This document shows, piece after piece, positions 1 through 8,040 of a stretch of 14,116 bases of DNA. Within the stretch, counting starts at the first letter, position 1. Each line of letters starts with the position of its first letter. The position numbers and the translations under genes are program-made. Below the pieces are notes generated by a model. That model saw only the letters and a list, made by a program, of their open reading frames with translations. It had not been told where the DNA came from and made no database searches. Source of the DNA: Limisphaerales bacterium (GTDB lineage: Bacteria > Verrucomicrobiota > Verrucomicrobiia > Limisphaerales > UBA11358). The stretch covers positions 1 through 14,116 of the forward strand of contig DAIDJC010000052.1 of the NCBI GenBank assembly GCA_027451565.1. The letters run 5' to 3'.

Positions 1-840
1 GCCGCCGCAAATCTGCTTCAGCCGTGGGTGGCCGAACCCCAAGTGACCCAGACCTTGATCGGTGAACTTGCCAACACCAATCCGCTTGTCCGCCAGATGA
101 TCGTGCAAACGCTCGGCCCGCTCGTTGACGCCGGCCAGGATGACGTCATCGCCGCGCTGCGCCGGATGCTCGATGATCCCTTCCGCAACGTGCGCGTCAC
201 TGCCGCGCGCCAGCTCGTCGCCACACTGGACACCAATTCACCGGCGGGAAGGGATTATCTCAATTTTCTGGCCCAAGTGGCGGACCAGCCCATGGGCCAG
301 TTGCAAATTGCGGACTTTGAATTGAGGCGCGGGGACACGGCCCATTCGCTCGTTCATTTTGAAAAGGCCGTCCAATGGGATCCCTACTCGCCCGACATCC
401 GGCACGAACTGGCGGTGGTTTTGAGCCAGTTGGGACGGACCCAGAGCGCGCTTGAACAAATGGAAGAGGCCGTGAAACTGGCGCCAAATGATGCGGAATT
501 ACACTACGACCTGGCGCTGGCATTGAATGACGCCGGCGAGAGCAACCGCGTGATTTCCGAATTGGAACAAGCCGTAAAGCTGAACCCCCAATTTGCAAAA
601 GCCTGGTATAATCTGGGGCTGGCCCGCAACGGTCAGGGAGATGAGAGCGGGGCCATCGAGGCGCTGGTCCGCGCTGAATCCGCTGACCCCACGGATCCGC
701 GCATTCCTTACGCCCGGGCGACCATTCTGGCCCGGCAGGGAAATTTGGTTGCCGCCCGTGCTGCCGCCCAGGGCGCACTCGAACTGAACCCCAAATTCAC
801 CGCCGCCGCCGAATTGCTGCAACAGCTCGGAGACCAATAG
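1..840 (+). CDS. HEAT/TPR repeat protein, C-terminal part (5' end outside window)
   Basis: The frame is open from base 1 (AANLLQPW, then a GTG codon at 28), so the gene almost certainly starts upstream of the window; the GTG is not a convincing start. The first 70 or so residues are helical HEAT-like repeats (NPLVRQMIVQTLGPL; DDPFRNVRVTAARQLVATL). They are followed by about five tetratricopeptide repeats, with the typical small/aromatic pattern and P after each second helix (AVQWDPY, AVKLAPN, AVKLNPQ, ALELNPK). The gene stops with TAG at 838-840. HEAT followed by TPR is the usual C-terminal layout of a family of multihaem (doubled CXXCH) secreted cytochrome proteins; that family assignment is inference, because no haem motif lies inside the window. 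Repeats of this kind mediate protein-protein contacts. The nearest gene downstream is convergent. A plain TPR protein is the alternative. Confidence 0.88.
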   Translation, partial: AAANLLQPWVAEPQVTQTLIGELANTNPLVRQMIVQTLGPLVDAGQDDVIAALRRMLDDPFRNVRVTAARQLVATLDTNSPAGRDYLNFLAQVADQPMGQLQIADFELRRGDTAHSLVHFEKAVQWDPYSPDIRHELAVVLSQLGRTQSALEQMEEAVKLAPNDAELHYDLALALNDAGESNRVISELEQAVKLNPQFAKAWYNLGLARNGQGDESGAIEALVRAESADPTDPRIPYARATILARQGNLVAARAAAQGALELNPKFTAAAELLQQLGDQ

Positions 841-1444
841 CGCAATTCAAGCAACTTTTTGGCCGACTTATGGTTCCAGACAAACGCTGCCAGAATGTCC
901 CGTCCTGGTGCGACCGTCACCCGCAGCCGTACTTTGATGTCCGCCAACACTGGCGCATTCGACATTACTGTCCCAAAAGCCGCAACAAAGTTCGTTCGGC
1001 TGAACGTAACAAATGGTTGATGGTTGTCGCACTGAACGAGCGTTCTGAAATCGGAAGCGGAACGAAACCCGGTCGGGAGTGGCCTGAACGGACCACGGTG
1101 AAGTTGAGCGTGATTTCAGAAGATTTTTTGGGTGCGTAACTGTATAGGTTTCCAGTTTCAGGCGATTTGTCTGGCCGGTTGCCGAATGCCTGGAGGCAAG
1201 CGGATCAGTCAAAGCGCCGAACTAACATGAATTTTCTATCTGGGCAGTATGGCTGTGGGTGGTTTGCGGGTCATGTGGCACGGTTGCATCGTGATTAAGG
1301 AGCTTGAATTCATTGGTTCATGCAGTTACGAACACAGCGGACATAATTGTAAATGCGGATGACATCACCCTGCGATCCACGCCCATTGGGAAAGTTGGTT
1401 CGGCGGGCGTAAAACTCTGCGGCAGTTGCATTGAAACATCCATT
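841..1444. other. 604-bp convergent intergenic region, no supported gene
   Basis: This gap separates the 3' ends of the HEAT/TPR gene (+) and the Sel1 gene (-). Both strands contain open stretches of 70-110 codons around 868-1212, but none has a ribosome-binding site, a recognisable motif or family resemblance, and their composition (many R, W, C, H) is that of non-coding frames. One minus-strand frame (about 973-1195) reads LNFTVVRSG and then FVPLPISE, which superficially recalls a Calx-beta strand pair, but it has no start and lacks the acidic residues of that domain. I found no convincing hairpin plus U-tract for either gene. The region may be a degenerate remnant or a dispersed intergenic repeat. 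Confidence 0.5.
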
Positions 1445-3199
1445 TCAATGCCCATACTGGCTATCTTCCTGCTGATACGCCGGATTTTTTTGCCAATCCT
1501 TGACTTTGGGATCGATCTCGGGAATCGCAAGCGCGTTGAAGCCAGACACACGGCGTTCCATATCCTGCTGTTGGTCAGCCGTCAGGCGGGCCAGTGCGCT
1601 GGAGAGGTTGACGTTCGCGCGTTTTGAGGTATTCGGATCAAATGAATGCAGCATCGCCAGCTTGCACCACATTGCCGCTTCTTCCGGGTCTGTTGAAGCG
1701 ATGTAACCGCTTAGGATGGCGAAACCCAGATCGTTCTGCGCGGAGACAAACCCATGTGCTGCCGCGTCGCGCAACAATTTCTCTGCTGCAGCCTTGTCTG
1801 GTTCCACATCCAACCCGCGAATCAACATTACGGCCAAGATGGATTGCGCCTGAAGATTCCCGTGGTCTGCCGCCCGGCGCAGCCACTTGATTGCCTCGCT
1901 TTTGTCTTTCGGATAAGCGGGGCAATCCTTCCCCGGGGCCACTCCATTGTAATAGAGTTGAAACAAAATGAACTCGGCCTTGGGCCAGCCGTTTTCCGCG
2001 GCCTTGGTCAGCCATTGATTTCCCGATTCACAATCCGCTCCGAGATCACCACGAAAACAACTCAATGCACATTGCAATTGCGCTTCGCGATGCCCCATCT
2101 GCGCCGCCCGAACCATGAATTCGTGCGCCATCTGCAATGAGGCGCGGTTGGTTTTGTCCTCCAGATAATGGAGTGCCAGATCGTATAGGGCTTCGGGATG
2201 ATTTTTTGACGCAGCCCTGCCATACCACAGCAGTGAGTTTTCAGGGTCTTTCGGCACGCCATCGCCCAACCGGTAGGCCTGCCCCATGAAAAATTGCGAA
2301 TCCGTAGCGCCGAGCAATGCGGCCTTGAGTCGCCAGTAATGGTAGCTGGCCAGATTGGTTTCGGTGCCACCCCAGCCGCGATAATAAAAATTCGCCAACC
2401 CCTGCGCCGCCAGGGCGTCCCCGAGTTCGGCACTTTTTTCCATCCACTTGAAGCCGTCAACCATCGCATTGGTGTCGGTGTATTTAAGGCTGTAAATCAC
2501 GCCTAAGTCATACATTGCACGGCGGTTTCCACCTTCATTCGCCGCTCGCAAGAGCCAGTATTCGGCTTCTGCCTCGTTTGTCTTTACGCCGTAACCGCTC
2601 ATCAGCAGGTAACCCAGGCTCTTCATCGCCACAAAATTGGTCTGGTCGGCCGAAAGCCGATAATATTTTGCCGCCATTGAGTAATCCGGAGTCGTTCCCA
2701 AGCCGTAGTGGTAGCAGCCGCCCAACTGAAGTTCCGCTTCGGCGTTTCCGGCCTCAGCAGCCTGATTGAACCAGTGAAAGGCCTCGTTATAATTCTTGCG
2801 GACGTATTTGCCCCCTTCCAACAAATATCCCAAGTTCAACATGGCCGCTATGCAGCCTTTTTCGGCCGAACCGCGCAGCAACTGCAAACCCGTGGACGAC
2901 GCTTCCGGAGAATTGCTCTGAACAACCAAAGCAAAGCCCCATAGCGCTTGAGCCACATCATTTCCCTGCCGGCTTTCCTGACATATATAATTCGTTGCCT
3001 TTACAACGTCGAAATTGGTATTTGCCCAGTATCTGGCTGGCACGGCGGCTATGACAGCCGCATACCAATTGGTTGAAAGCCTGTCGTCAAATGTTTGCGT
3101 CGGCATCTCATCCGCAGAAGGGATGCTGGCGGCAGGTAATTGACAATACGCTGTCGAAACCAATGCGAACATTGCCAAGCCGTGCAGGATTTTTTGCAT
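1445..3199 (-). CDS. Secreted Sel1-like repeat protein (about 12 repeats)
   Basis: This is a 584-residue protein. The N-terminus (MQKILHGLAMFALVSTAYC) is a signal peptide, probably cut near residue 19-20; the C there is not in a proper lipobox. From about residue 80 to 525 it carries around twelve Sel1-type repeats of 35-40 residues. They follow the pattern A-x-x-x-LG-x-x-Y/L...G...A-x-x-W-x-x-x-A-A-x-x-G, for example AMLNLGYLLEGG...FHWFNQAAEAG, EALYDLALHYLED and SAQNDLGFAILSG. Sel1 repeats form an alpha-solenoid that binds partner proteins, so an exported scaffold or adaptor role is likely; nothing catalytic is visible. The ATG lies 4 bp after the TAA of the upstream M48 peptidase gene, with only a weak AAGG-like site inside that gene's end, which points to one transcript and probable translational coupling. 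The C-terminal 45 residues are charged and repeat-free. Confidence 0.9.
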   Translation of the reverse strand: MQKILHGLAMFALVSTAYCQLPAASIPSADEMPTQTFDDRLSTNWYAAVIAAVPARYWANTNFDVVKATNYICQESRQGNDVAQALWGFALVVQSNSPEASSTGLQLLRGSAEKGCIAAMLNLGYLLEGGKYVRKNYNEAFHWFNQAAEAGNAEAELQLGGCYHYGLGTTPDYSMAAKYYRLSADQTNFVAMKSLGYLLMSGYGVKTNEAEAEYWLLRAANEGGNRRAMYDLGVIYSLKYTDTNAMVDGFKWMEKSAELGDALAAQGLANFYYRGWGGTETNLASYHYWRLKAALLGATDSQFFMGQAYRLGDGVPKDPENSLLWYGRAASKNHPEALYDLALHYLEDKTNRASLQMAHEFMVRAAQMGHREAQLQCALSCFRGDLGADCESGNQWLTKAAENGWPKAEFILFQLYYNGVAPGKDCPAYPKDKSEAIKWLRRAADHGNLQAQSILAVMLIRGLDVEPDKAAAEKLLRDAAAHGFVSAQNDLGFAILSGYIASTDPEEAAMWCKLAMLHSFDPNTSKRANVNLSSALARLTADQQQDMERRVSGFNALAIPEIDPKVKDWQKNPAYQQEDSQYGH

Positions 3200-3203
3200 A
3201 ATT

Positions 3204-5234
3204 TTAATTCGCCTTGGCCGGTTTGACCTCCGGGGCTACCGGTTCGGTCTGGCGTGCCAGATAGCGTAAGATGGTTTGGGCCGTCGGCACCGCCTTTCCC
3301 TCCAAGCCGCTGAGTGAAAAGGTCACGCTCTTCGTCTTCGCTCGGATGATACTGTATTTCCAAATCGGCGCTTGCTTTTCCTTGAGACGGAACGACAGAA
3401 TCACGTTGGAATAGGAACGGCGGGCGAAGGTTTTTTCGATTTCCTGAAAATTCAGCGTGCGCGTCCAGCCGCTGTAAAAAATGCCTTTGGCGTTCAGGGT
3501 CAATTCCCCGTGCCGGTGGCGTTTCCAGACCAGGGTGATTCCGAGTGCTGGAAGGACTCCGAAAATGGCAAACATGACCCGCGCCGCGAGGTCATTGATG
3601 AAAATGGCGCCCGTGAGACAGCCGGCCACAACCAATCCCAGCAGGAAGACCATCGCCCACAAATTGGATTGTTTGCAACGCCATTTTTTCTCCGGGAAAT
3701 GCTGGTCTAACAACGCTTTCCCTTCCGGTGTGGCGTAGTCGGCCTTGGCCAGACGCAGTTTACCCATGACGGTTTGCGCCTGCCGGGTCAGGTTGGTGAA
3801 CAGCGCGTCGCGTGTGGAAAACCATTTCGCATAGGCGCTCTCCGATTTGGCCAGCGCAATGTCCCGGGCCTCGTCGGCGTTAATGTTTTGACCGAGTGCT
3901 CCCAACCGGATGTTCAGGGGCGGATGAGAGTCCAGCGGGTGCGGCGTTTTCTTTTCAAACAACTGGTTCCAAAATTCCGAATCCCCTGCCAACTTATCCT
4001 GCACGACGGCTTGCAGGGGAATGTTCAAGGGATTTTCGATTTTGTTTTTAATCGCGTCCGCCAAGCCGCGCTGAAATGCCTCGGTGGCCACCTGGAACCG
4101 GACTAGGGCATTGGCCGCCGTCCGCGGCGAGGTTAAGGCCGCCGCCTTTTGGTCCGCCAGTAATTCGCGATTGCGCGAGGCCGCCTGTCCGGTCTCGCCA
4201 AAGCACCATCCGAAAAAGTTGAGAAATTGAAAACTGGGCCATCCCACCCAGCCCGACCTTGCCATGGCCACCATCGTTGAGTGAATCTTCAAGCGCAACG
4301 GATAGAATTCCCGCGTCATCCGCGTGTCCTCGCCGATAAAGTGCCCCAGTTCATGACCGATGATGGCCAGCACTTCATCTTCCGAAAGCTGTTTTAGCAA
4401 TGGATACGAGAGATAAAGCGTTTTGCCTTCCGTGCGCCCGGAATCCAGGCACACGGCCAGTTCCGTCACATAAAAGTTGAATTGCAAACCAATGACTATG
4501 CGATCTGGCGGCGAGGTTTGCAATCGCTCCGCCGCATACCTGACGGCCTGCCATAATTCGGGTGCTTCTGCCGGCGTGACCTCCCGCGACATCGGCTCCT
4601 TGAATTCCAACGGCACCTTTTTGAGCAGAATTGTTGCACTCCGCCATAAGGCAAGCAGACCGCCGAGGATGATTAACAGCAGCAGTTTCGGGAAGAACTG
4701 GCCAAACCATAAAACCGTGAGTTCAAAAGTTCCATAAGCCAGCAGTGGTATCAGTAGGAACACCTTGGCCAGCGCTGCGGCCATTCCGATCTTCCAGCTC
4801 AACCGATAACCGTGGATCAAATCTGCCTGGGAGTTTTTAGCCCTCCCGTTCAGCGCAATAATTGACCAAATGGCAGCAGCCAAACCCGCCACCAACACTG
4901 ACGAGAGAATCAGCCCCCATTGCAACCGGCGAAATCTCGCCGCCAGACCGGCGCGCACCAGGTTGTCATGCAACTTTTCGAGTCCGGCGGGTGGATTAAA
5001 ACAGACCTGCCGAAAATCTATATTGGCAATCTTAGCCAGACGGTCTTCCATCTCGGCAGGCGAAAGGTTGGGGCTGGCCTCGACGGAGGCGGTGATTTCC
5101 GTGCGTATTTTGCTGTTTAACCAATGCGGGGCCGCGATGAAAAACGCCAGCAGCAGCACCGGAATCAGCAGGCTTTTGACCAGGGCCAGCAACAAGTTTT
5201 TACGGACATTGACCGGTGGCTTGCTCTTGAGCAT
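3204..5234 (-). CDS. Membrane-bound M48 family zinc metallopeptidase
   Basis: This is a 676-residue protein if started at ATG 5234. Zinc site: HELGH (H294, E295, H298) and, 59 residues later, the third ligand E357 in NRELLAD, the M48 arrangement. A later DSHPPLNIRLGAL segment matches the conserved HPP region of the family. Four hydrophobic segments precede the catalytic domain (from about residue 12, then near 103-125, 148-176 and 180-195) and two follow it (WAMVFLLGLVVAGCL; FAIFGVLPALGITLVW). The last 110 residues look like a small beta-rich domain. M48 enzymes degrade membrane or periplasmic proteins. The frame stays open to a GTG at 5351 (39 more residues), but that extension is not protein-like and the ATG puts a hydrophobic segment close to the start; neither start has a clear Shine-Dalgarno. 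The gene is longer than HtpX (about 290 residues) and differs from it in layout. The Sel1 gene follows after 4 bp. Confidence 0.9.
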   Translation of the reverse strand: MLKSKPPVNVRKNLLLALVKSLLIPVLLLAFFIAAPHWLNSKIRTEITASVEASPNLSPAEMEDRLAKIANIDFRQVCFNPPAGLEKLHDNLVRAGLAARFRRLQWGLILSSVLVAGLAAAIWSIIALNGRAKNSQADLIHGYRLSWKIGMAAALAKVFLLIPLLAYGTFELTVLWFGQFFPKLLLLIILGGLLALWRSATILLKKVPLEFKEPMSREVTPAEAPELWQAVRYAAERLQTSPPDRIVIGLQFNFYVTELAVCLDSGRTEGKTLYLSYPLLKQLSEDEVLAIIGHELGHFIGEDTRMTREFYPLRLKIHSTMVAMARSGWVGWPSFQFLNFFGWCFGETGQAASRNRELLADQKAAALTSPRTAANALVRFQVATEAFQRGLADAIKNKIENPLNIPLQAVVQDKLAGDSEFWNQLFEKKTPHPLDSHPPLNIRLGALGQNINADEARDIALAKSESAYAKWFSTRDALFTNLTRQAQTVMGKLRLAKADYATPEGKALLDQHFPEKKWRCKQSNLWAMVFLLGLVVAGCLTGAIFINDLAARVMFAIFGVLPALGITLVWKRHRHGELTLNAKGIFYSGWTRTLNFQEIEKTFARRSYSNVILSFRLKEKQAPIWKYSIIRAKTKSVTFSLSGLEGKAVPTAQTILRYLARQTEPVAPEVKPAKAN

Positions 5235-5355
5235 AAAGTTTGTGCAATGGGCTGGGTTGATCGCTGCTTTTGCGCTTGGGCGAAATCTGTTTATCCCCAG
5301 CACCCATGATCCGCAAGTGTGCTCCTGGAATCTCCCAGCGTCAATTTCCACATTG

Positions 5356-5693
5356 TTAAAACTGTGAAAACCAACCCCTTTGAACTAAAAAAACATCGAA
5401 CGCAAACTCAAACACTTCCTCATTGTCCTCTGCAACCTGAATCGTGAGGCAACAAACTCCTGACGGCCCCACCTCAAAGTAACATTTAGCCGTGAGTCAA
5501 CGCGCGACTCCACCACAGCCCGCACCTGCTCGCAGTTCGGCGGAATCCAGAGAAAGGCGCGCGGATGGTCATTGGAATTGGGCAAGGTGATGGAATTCGC
5601 CGGAACCGACCATTGCCACACAGCCGCCGCTGCGGTCTAAGACAACCCACACCACCACCAAACAACCAGAATTCCTGCGAAAATTTGGCGCAC
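5356..5693 (-). pseudogene. Decayed gene: signal-peptide-like start and N-terminal fragment with in-frame stop and frameshift
   Basis: A GTG at 5693, 4 bp after the stop of the 780-residue gene, opens a hydrophobic leader (VRQIFAGILVVWWWCGLS) that is broken by TAG at 5637-5639. The same frame then continues TAAAAVWQWSVPAN...HPRAFLWIPPNCEQVRAVV, which looks like a signal-peptide end followed by a mature N-terminus. From memory, a LWIPPNCxQVRAVV segment starts a family of secreted proteins in Verrucomicrobia; this could not be checked here. After about 5500 the resemblance is lost. A second frame (about 5356-5490) then shows coding character (KCYFEVGPSG, TIQVAEDNEEVFEFAFDVF) and ends in TAA at 5356-5358. 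Together this reads as a gene with an early stop, a frameshift and probably a large internal deletion. It fills the gap between the 780-residue gene and the M48 gene. The alternative is an assembly error, but two lesions make decay more likely. Confidence 0.55.
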
Positions 5694-5697
5694 AGAC

Positions 5698-8040
5698 TCA
5701 ATTCGCGCCCAGCCACAGAATCACCGTCGAACGCGGTCCAACCTCAATCGGCCTATCCAGCTTAAGGGATTGCTTGGAAACCAGGTTGCGGGCCTCGCCG
5801 GTTGCGCCTGCTGGCGGTTTCAGCTCAAAGGTTTTGTCCATCGTCATATTCATGCCGATCACATAATTTCCATAGTGCAGACGGTAGAATTCGCCTTCGC
5901 CAGCAAAGACGTTTTCATCGCCGGGACGGAATTTTATGCCCGCAGGAATTTTTGCGATGGGTAGTTTTTCGCCCGCTTCAGCCGAGTGCATCGGCACGGG
6001 ATACTTTGGACCGCCGTTGCCGAAACCGAAATTAACCCAGTCCGGCCGCGTAAAAGTCATGCCGCTCGGGGTGAAGTCAACGTCTTCCTGCACGTCGGCG
6101 ATACGGTCAAAGCGCGGGGCGATATAATGCACCCGAGCCAGAAAGTTAATGGCATTCCGCGCCCGCCAGTAAAGTGAGGCATAGAGAATGTCGTCGCCAT
6201 GCTTGATCGCGACCACGCCATCCTCCTCGTCGGAGAAAACAAAATCCGGCTGACCACTTGTCATGGGCAACCGATACCTGCTGGCTGCCTGGGATTTTAA
6301 CAAATCATATTGATCCGGCACATTGAGCAAGCCGGCAGTGACGCGCAGGCTGTTGTTTTGCCCCATCTGATGCATGACGGAGGCAAAAAATTGGTTGTCC
6401 TCGAACATCTGCTGGACATAGCCGACGGATTGCGGGTCCAGGGTCTCCGCCGCGGCGTAGAGCGACGAGGCATCCCAGGTCGGCCGTTCGCAATACAACA
6501 CGTCGCCCGGATAATGCATGTCGCGCCAGCCAACTATTGTCTCGATGCGCATGGCACGGTGCCCCTCGGCATCCAGCATCGGATACCTGAAAGCGGCGCG
6601 GGCGTGCATGATTTTTTCCAACTGTGCTCTGATCATCAGGTCGCCAGGCTGGCCGGGTGACGGACGCGTCGCGTCATAGATGGACGTGACCCAGTCCAAC
6701 ACCTCCCCGTAGTAACCCACGTAACCCAGTTCGCGCGTCAGTCCTTTGTCAGTCAGCTCCCAGTAGTTGGTGCCAACGCCCCAACCTCGACGATCACCGG
6801 TTCCGTCCTGATCACTGTCTCTCCAGGGTTCGAGGGCGATGGCTTCATAAAGATATCGTCGCGCCACCGGCTCGGAAAAAGCCTTGTCCGGATCCACCAC
6901 CTCAAGACCACGGTTGCACAAGTAAATGTTCATGTCCGTGATCATCGTTTGGTTGGAATAAAGCCGGCGGTGATACCGATGCCAGTCGCGACCCGCGAGC
7001 AGCAGTTCCGAATAGGCCGCCCGCCGGGAAATGCTTTGGCCGCCGTTCGTGATCGGTTCATCAAGAAAATGACGCAACGGCTCGCCGAGCAGGCTGACCG
7101 CATCGCCCGCCGGACCAAATTCAAACCAGCCCGGATTGGGCGTGCTGGGATCATTATGCGCCAGTTCCGGATTCGCGCGGCAGGCGGCAAACAACGCGTC
7201 CATGCCCTTCAATACTTGCGAAACCACTTGGGGATTCTGGAAGGCATCCGTCCATTTCACAAAATAGGCCCGCGCCAGAAACTGCATCTGCATTTCGTTC
7301 AGCGGGCGTGAGATTTTTAATTCGTTTTGAATTTCGTGGCTCACCCTTTCCTTCAGTTCAACGAACACTTCCTGCCCTGGTGTTTGACGCACGGGCGGAT
7401 TGACCGGAGCCGCGCCTTGTTTTTCGTCGGAGGGCGGAACGAAACAACCGTCAGTGTGGGAATATATCTTGTAAAGCCCACGCGTCGGCTCGGTCATGGG
7501 CTTCTGGTAACGTTCAAAGGTATTGCCATAACCCCACACCGGCCCGGTGCTGTGGATCTCGAAATGTAATTCGTTTTTACCGTGTGACATTGCCAGCGGC
7601 AACGGCGTGGTATTGTAGAAGAAACGGTCATTGCAGCCCGGCTCGCCACTGTCATCGCCGAAATCCAGAATGTCAATGTCGCCCAAGTGCCGGTAGCCAA
7701 CCTGTTTTCCCTCGCAAAACAAAATCAAGCGACTGGCATTCGTATCCGAACCCCAGAAGCGCGCCGTGACATAATTTTGCCTGGCCGGATCCACCTTGAG
7801 GAGGAACGACACGGTTCCGCCGGACCAATTTGATTCCGCGTTCGTGGCCGGCGGCAGCAGCCGTCGCGCCGGCTCGCCCAGCGCGCCAGAAATGATTTCA
7901 CTGCCGTCACTCTGGAAGGCGTGACCGGATTCCGACAACGCATCGCCAAAGACGATCCTGTCCGTGATTGCCGGCTCGCTGTTCGCAAGCAACGTCGCGG
8001 CTAAAAAACTTGCCGTAAGGATTGGTAAATACATTTTCAT
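5698..8040 (-). CDS. Secreted protein of unassigned family, probable carbohydrate-active enzyme
   Basis: This is a 780-residue protein with a signal peptide (MKMYLPILTASFLAATLLA). Residues about 25-200 look like a beta-sandwich (GGTVSFLLKVDPARQNYVTARFWGSD, then LILFCEGKQVGYRHLGDIDIL). Residues about 230-580 are helical and rich in W, Y, H and R, with E/D/H-dense stretches (NPGWFEFGPAGDAVSLLGE, GRDWHRYHRRLYSNQTM, GYYGEVLDWVTSIYDATRP, WRDMHYPGDVLYCERPTWD), suggesting an (alpha/alpha) toroid. The last 200 residues are again beta-rich (EEDGVVAIKHGDDILYASLYWRA). Toroid plus beta-sandwich is the shape of several polysaccharide lyases and some hydrolases; this reading is inference, and no catalytic residues can be named. 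Similar unannotated proteins occur near GH106 enzymes as far as I recall. The ATG has a GAAGG site 6 bp upstream and overlaps the stop of a decayed upstream gene (TAATG), so it was translated as part of an operon. The rhamnosidase gene lies just upstream. Confidence 0.85.
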   Translation of the reverse strand: MKMYLPILTASFLAATLLANSEPAITDRIVFGDALSESGHAFQSDGSEIISGALGEPARRLLPPATNAESNWSGGTVSFLLKVDPARQNYVTARFWGSDTNASRLILFCEGKQVGYRHLGDIDILDFGDDSGEPGCNDRFFYNTTPLPLAMSHGKNELHFEIHSTGPVWGYGNTFERYQKPMTEPTRGLYKIYSHTDGCFVPPSDEKQGAAPVNPPVRQTPGQEVFVELKERVSHEIQNELKISRPLNEMQMQFLARAYFVKWTDAFQNPQVVSQVLKGMDALFAACRANPELAHNDPSTPNPGWFEFGPAGDAVSLLGEPLRHFLDEPITNGGQSISRRAAYSELLLAGRDWHRYHRRLYSNQTMITDMNIYLCNRGLEVVDPDKAFSEPVARRYLYEAIALEPWRDSDQDGTGDRRGWGVGTNYWELTDKGLTRELGYVGYYGEVLDWVTSIYDATRPSPGQPGDLMIRAQLEKIMHARAAFRYPMLDAEGHRAMRIETIVGWRDMHYPGDVLYCERPTWDASSLYAAAETLDPQSVGYVQQMFEDNQFFASVMHQMGQNNSLRVTAGLLNVPDQYDLLKSQAASRYRLPMTSGQPDFVFSDEEDGVVAIKHGDDILYASLYWRARNAINFLARVHYIAPRFDRIADVQEDVDFTPSGMTFTRPDWVNFGFGNGGPKYPVPMHSAEAGEKLPIAKIPAGIKFRPGDENVFAGEGEFYRLHYGNYVIGMNMTMDKTFELKPPAGATGEARNLVSKQSLKLDRPIEVGPRSTVILWLGAN

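Noticed and set aside
870..1139. 89-codon plus-strand frame 30 bp after the HEAT/TPR gene
   Set aside because: It has no ribosome-binding site, composition rich in R, W, C and H, no motif, and overlaps open frames on the other strand.
1310..1444. The Sel1 frame stays open for 44 codons after its TGA, suggesting stop read-through
   Set aside because: The extension has no domain or repeat character and 44 open codons is well within chance at this GC content.
5235..5351. 39-residue N-terminal extension of the M48 protein from GTG 5351
   Set aside because: The extension is not conserved-looking and would bury the first membrane segment; ATG 5234 gives a normal N-terminus.
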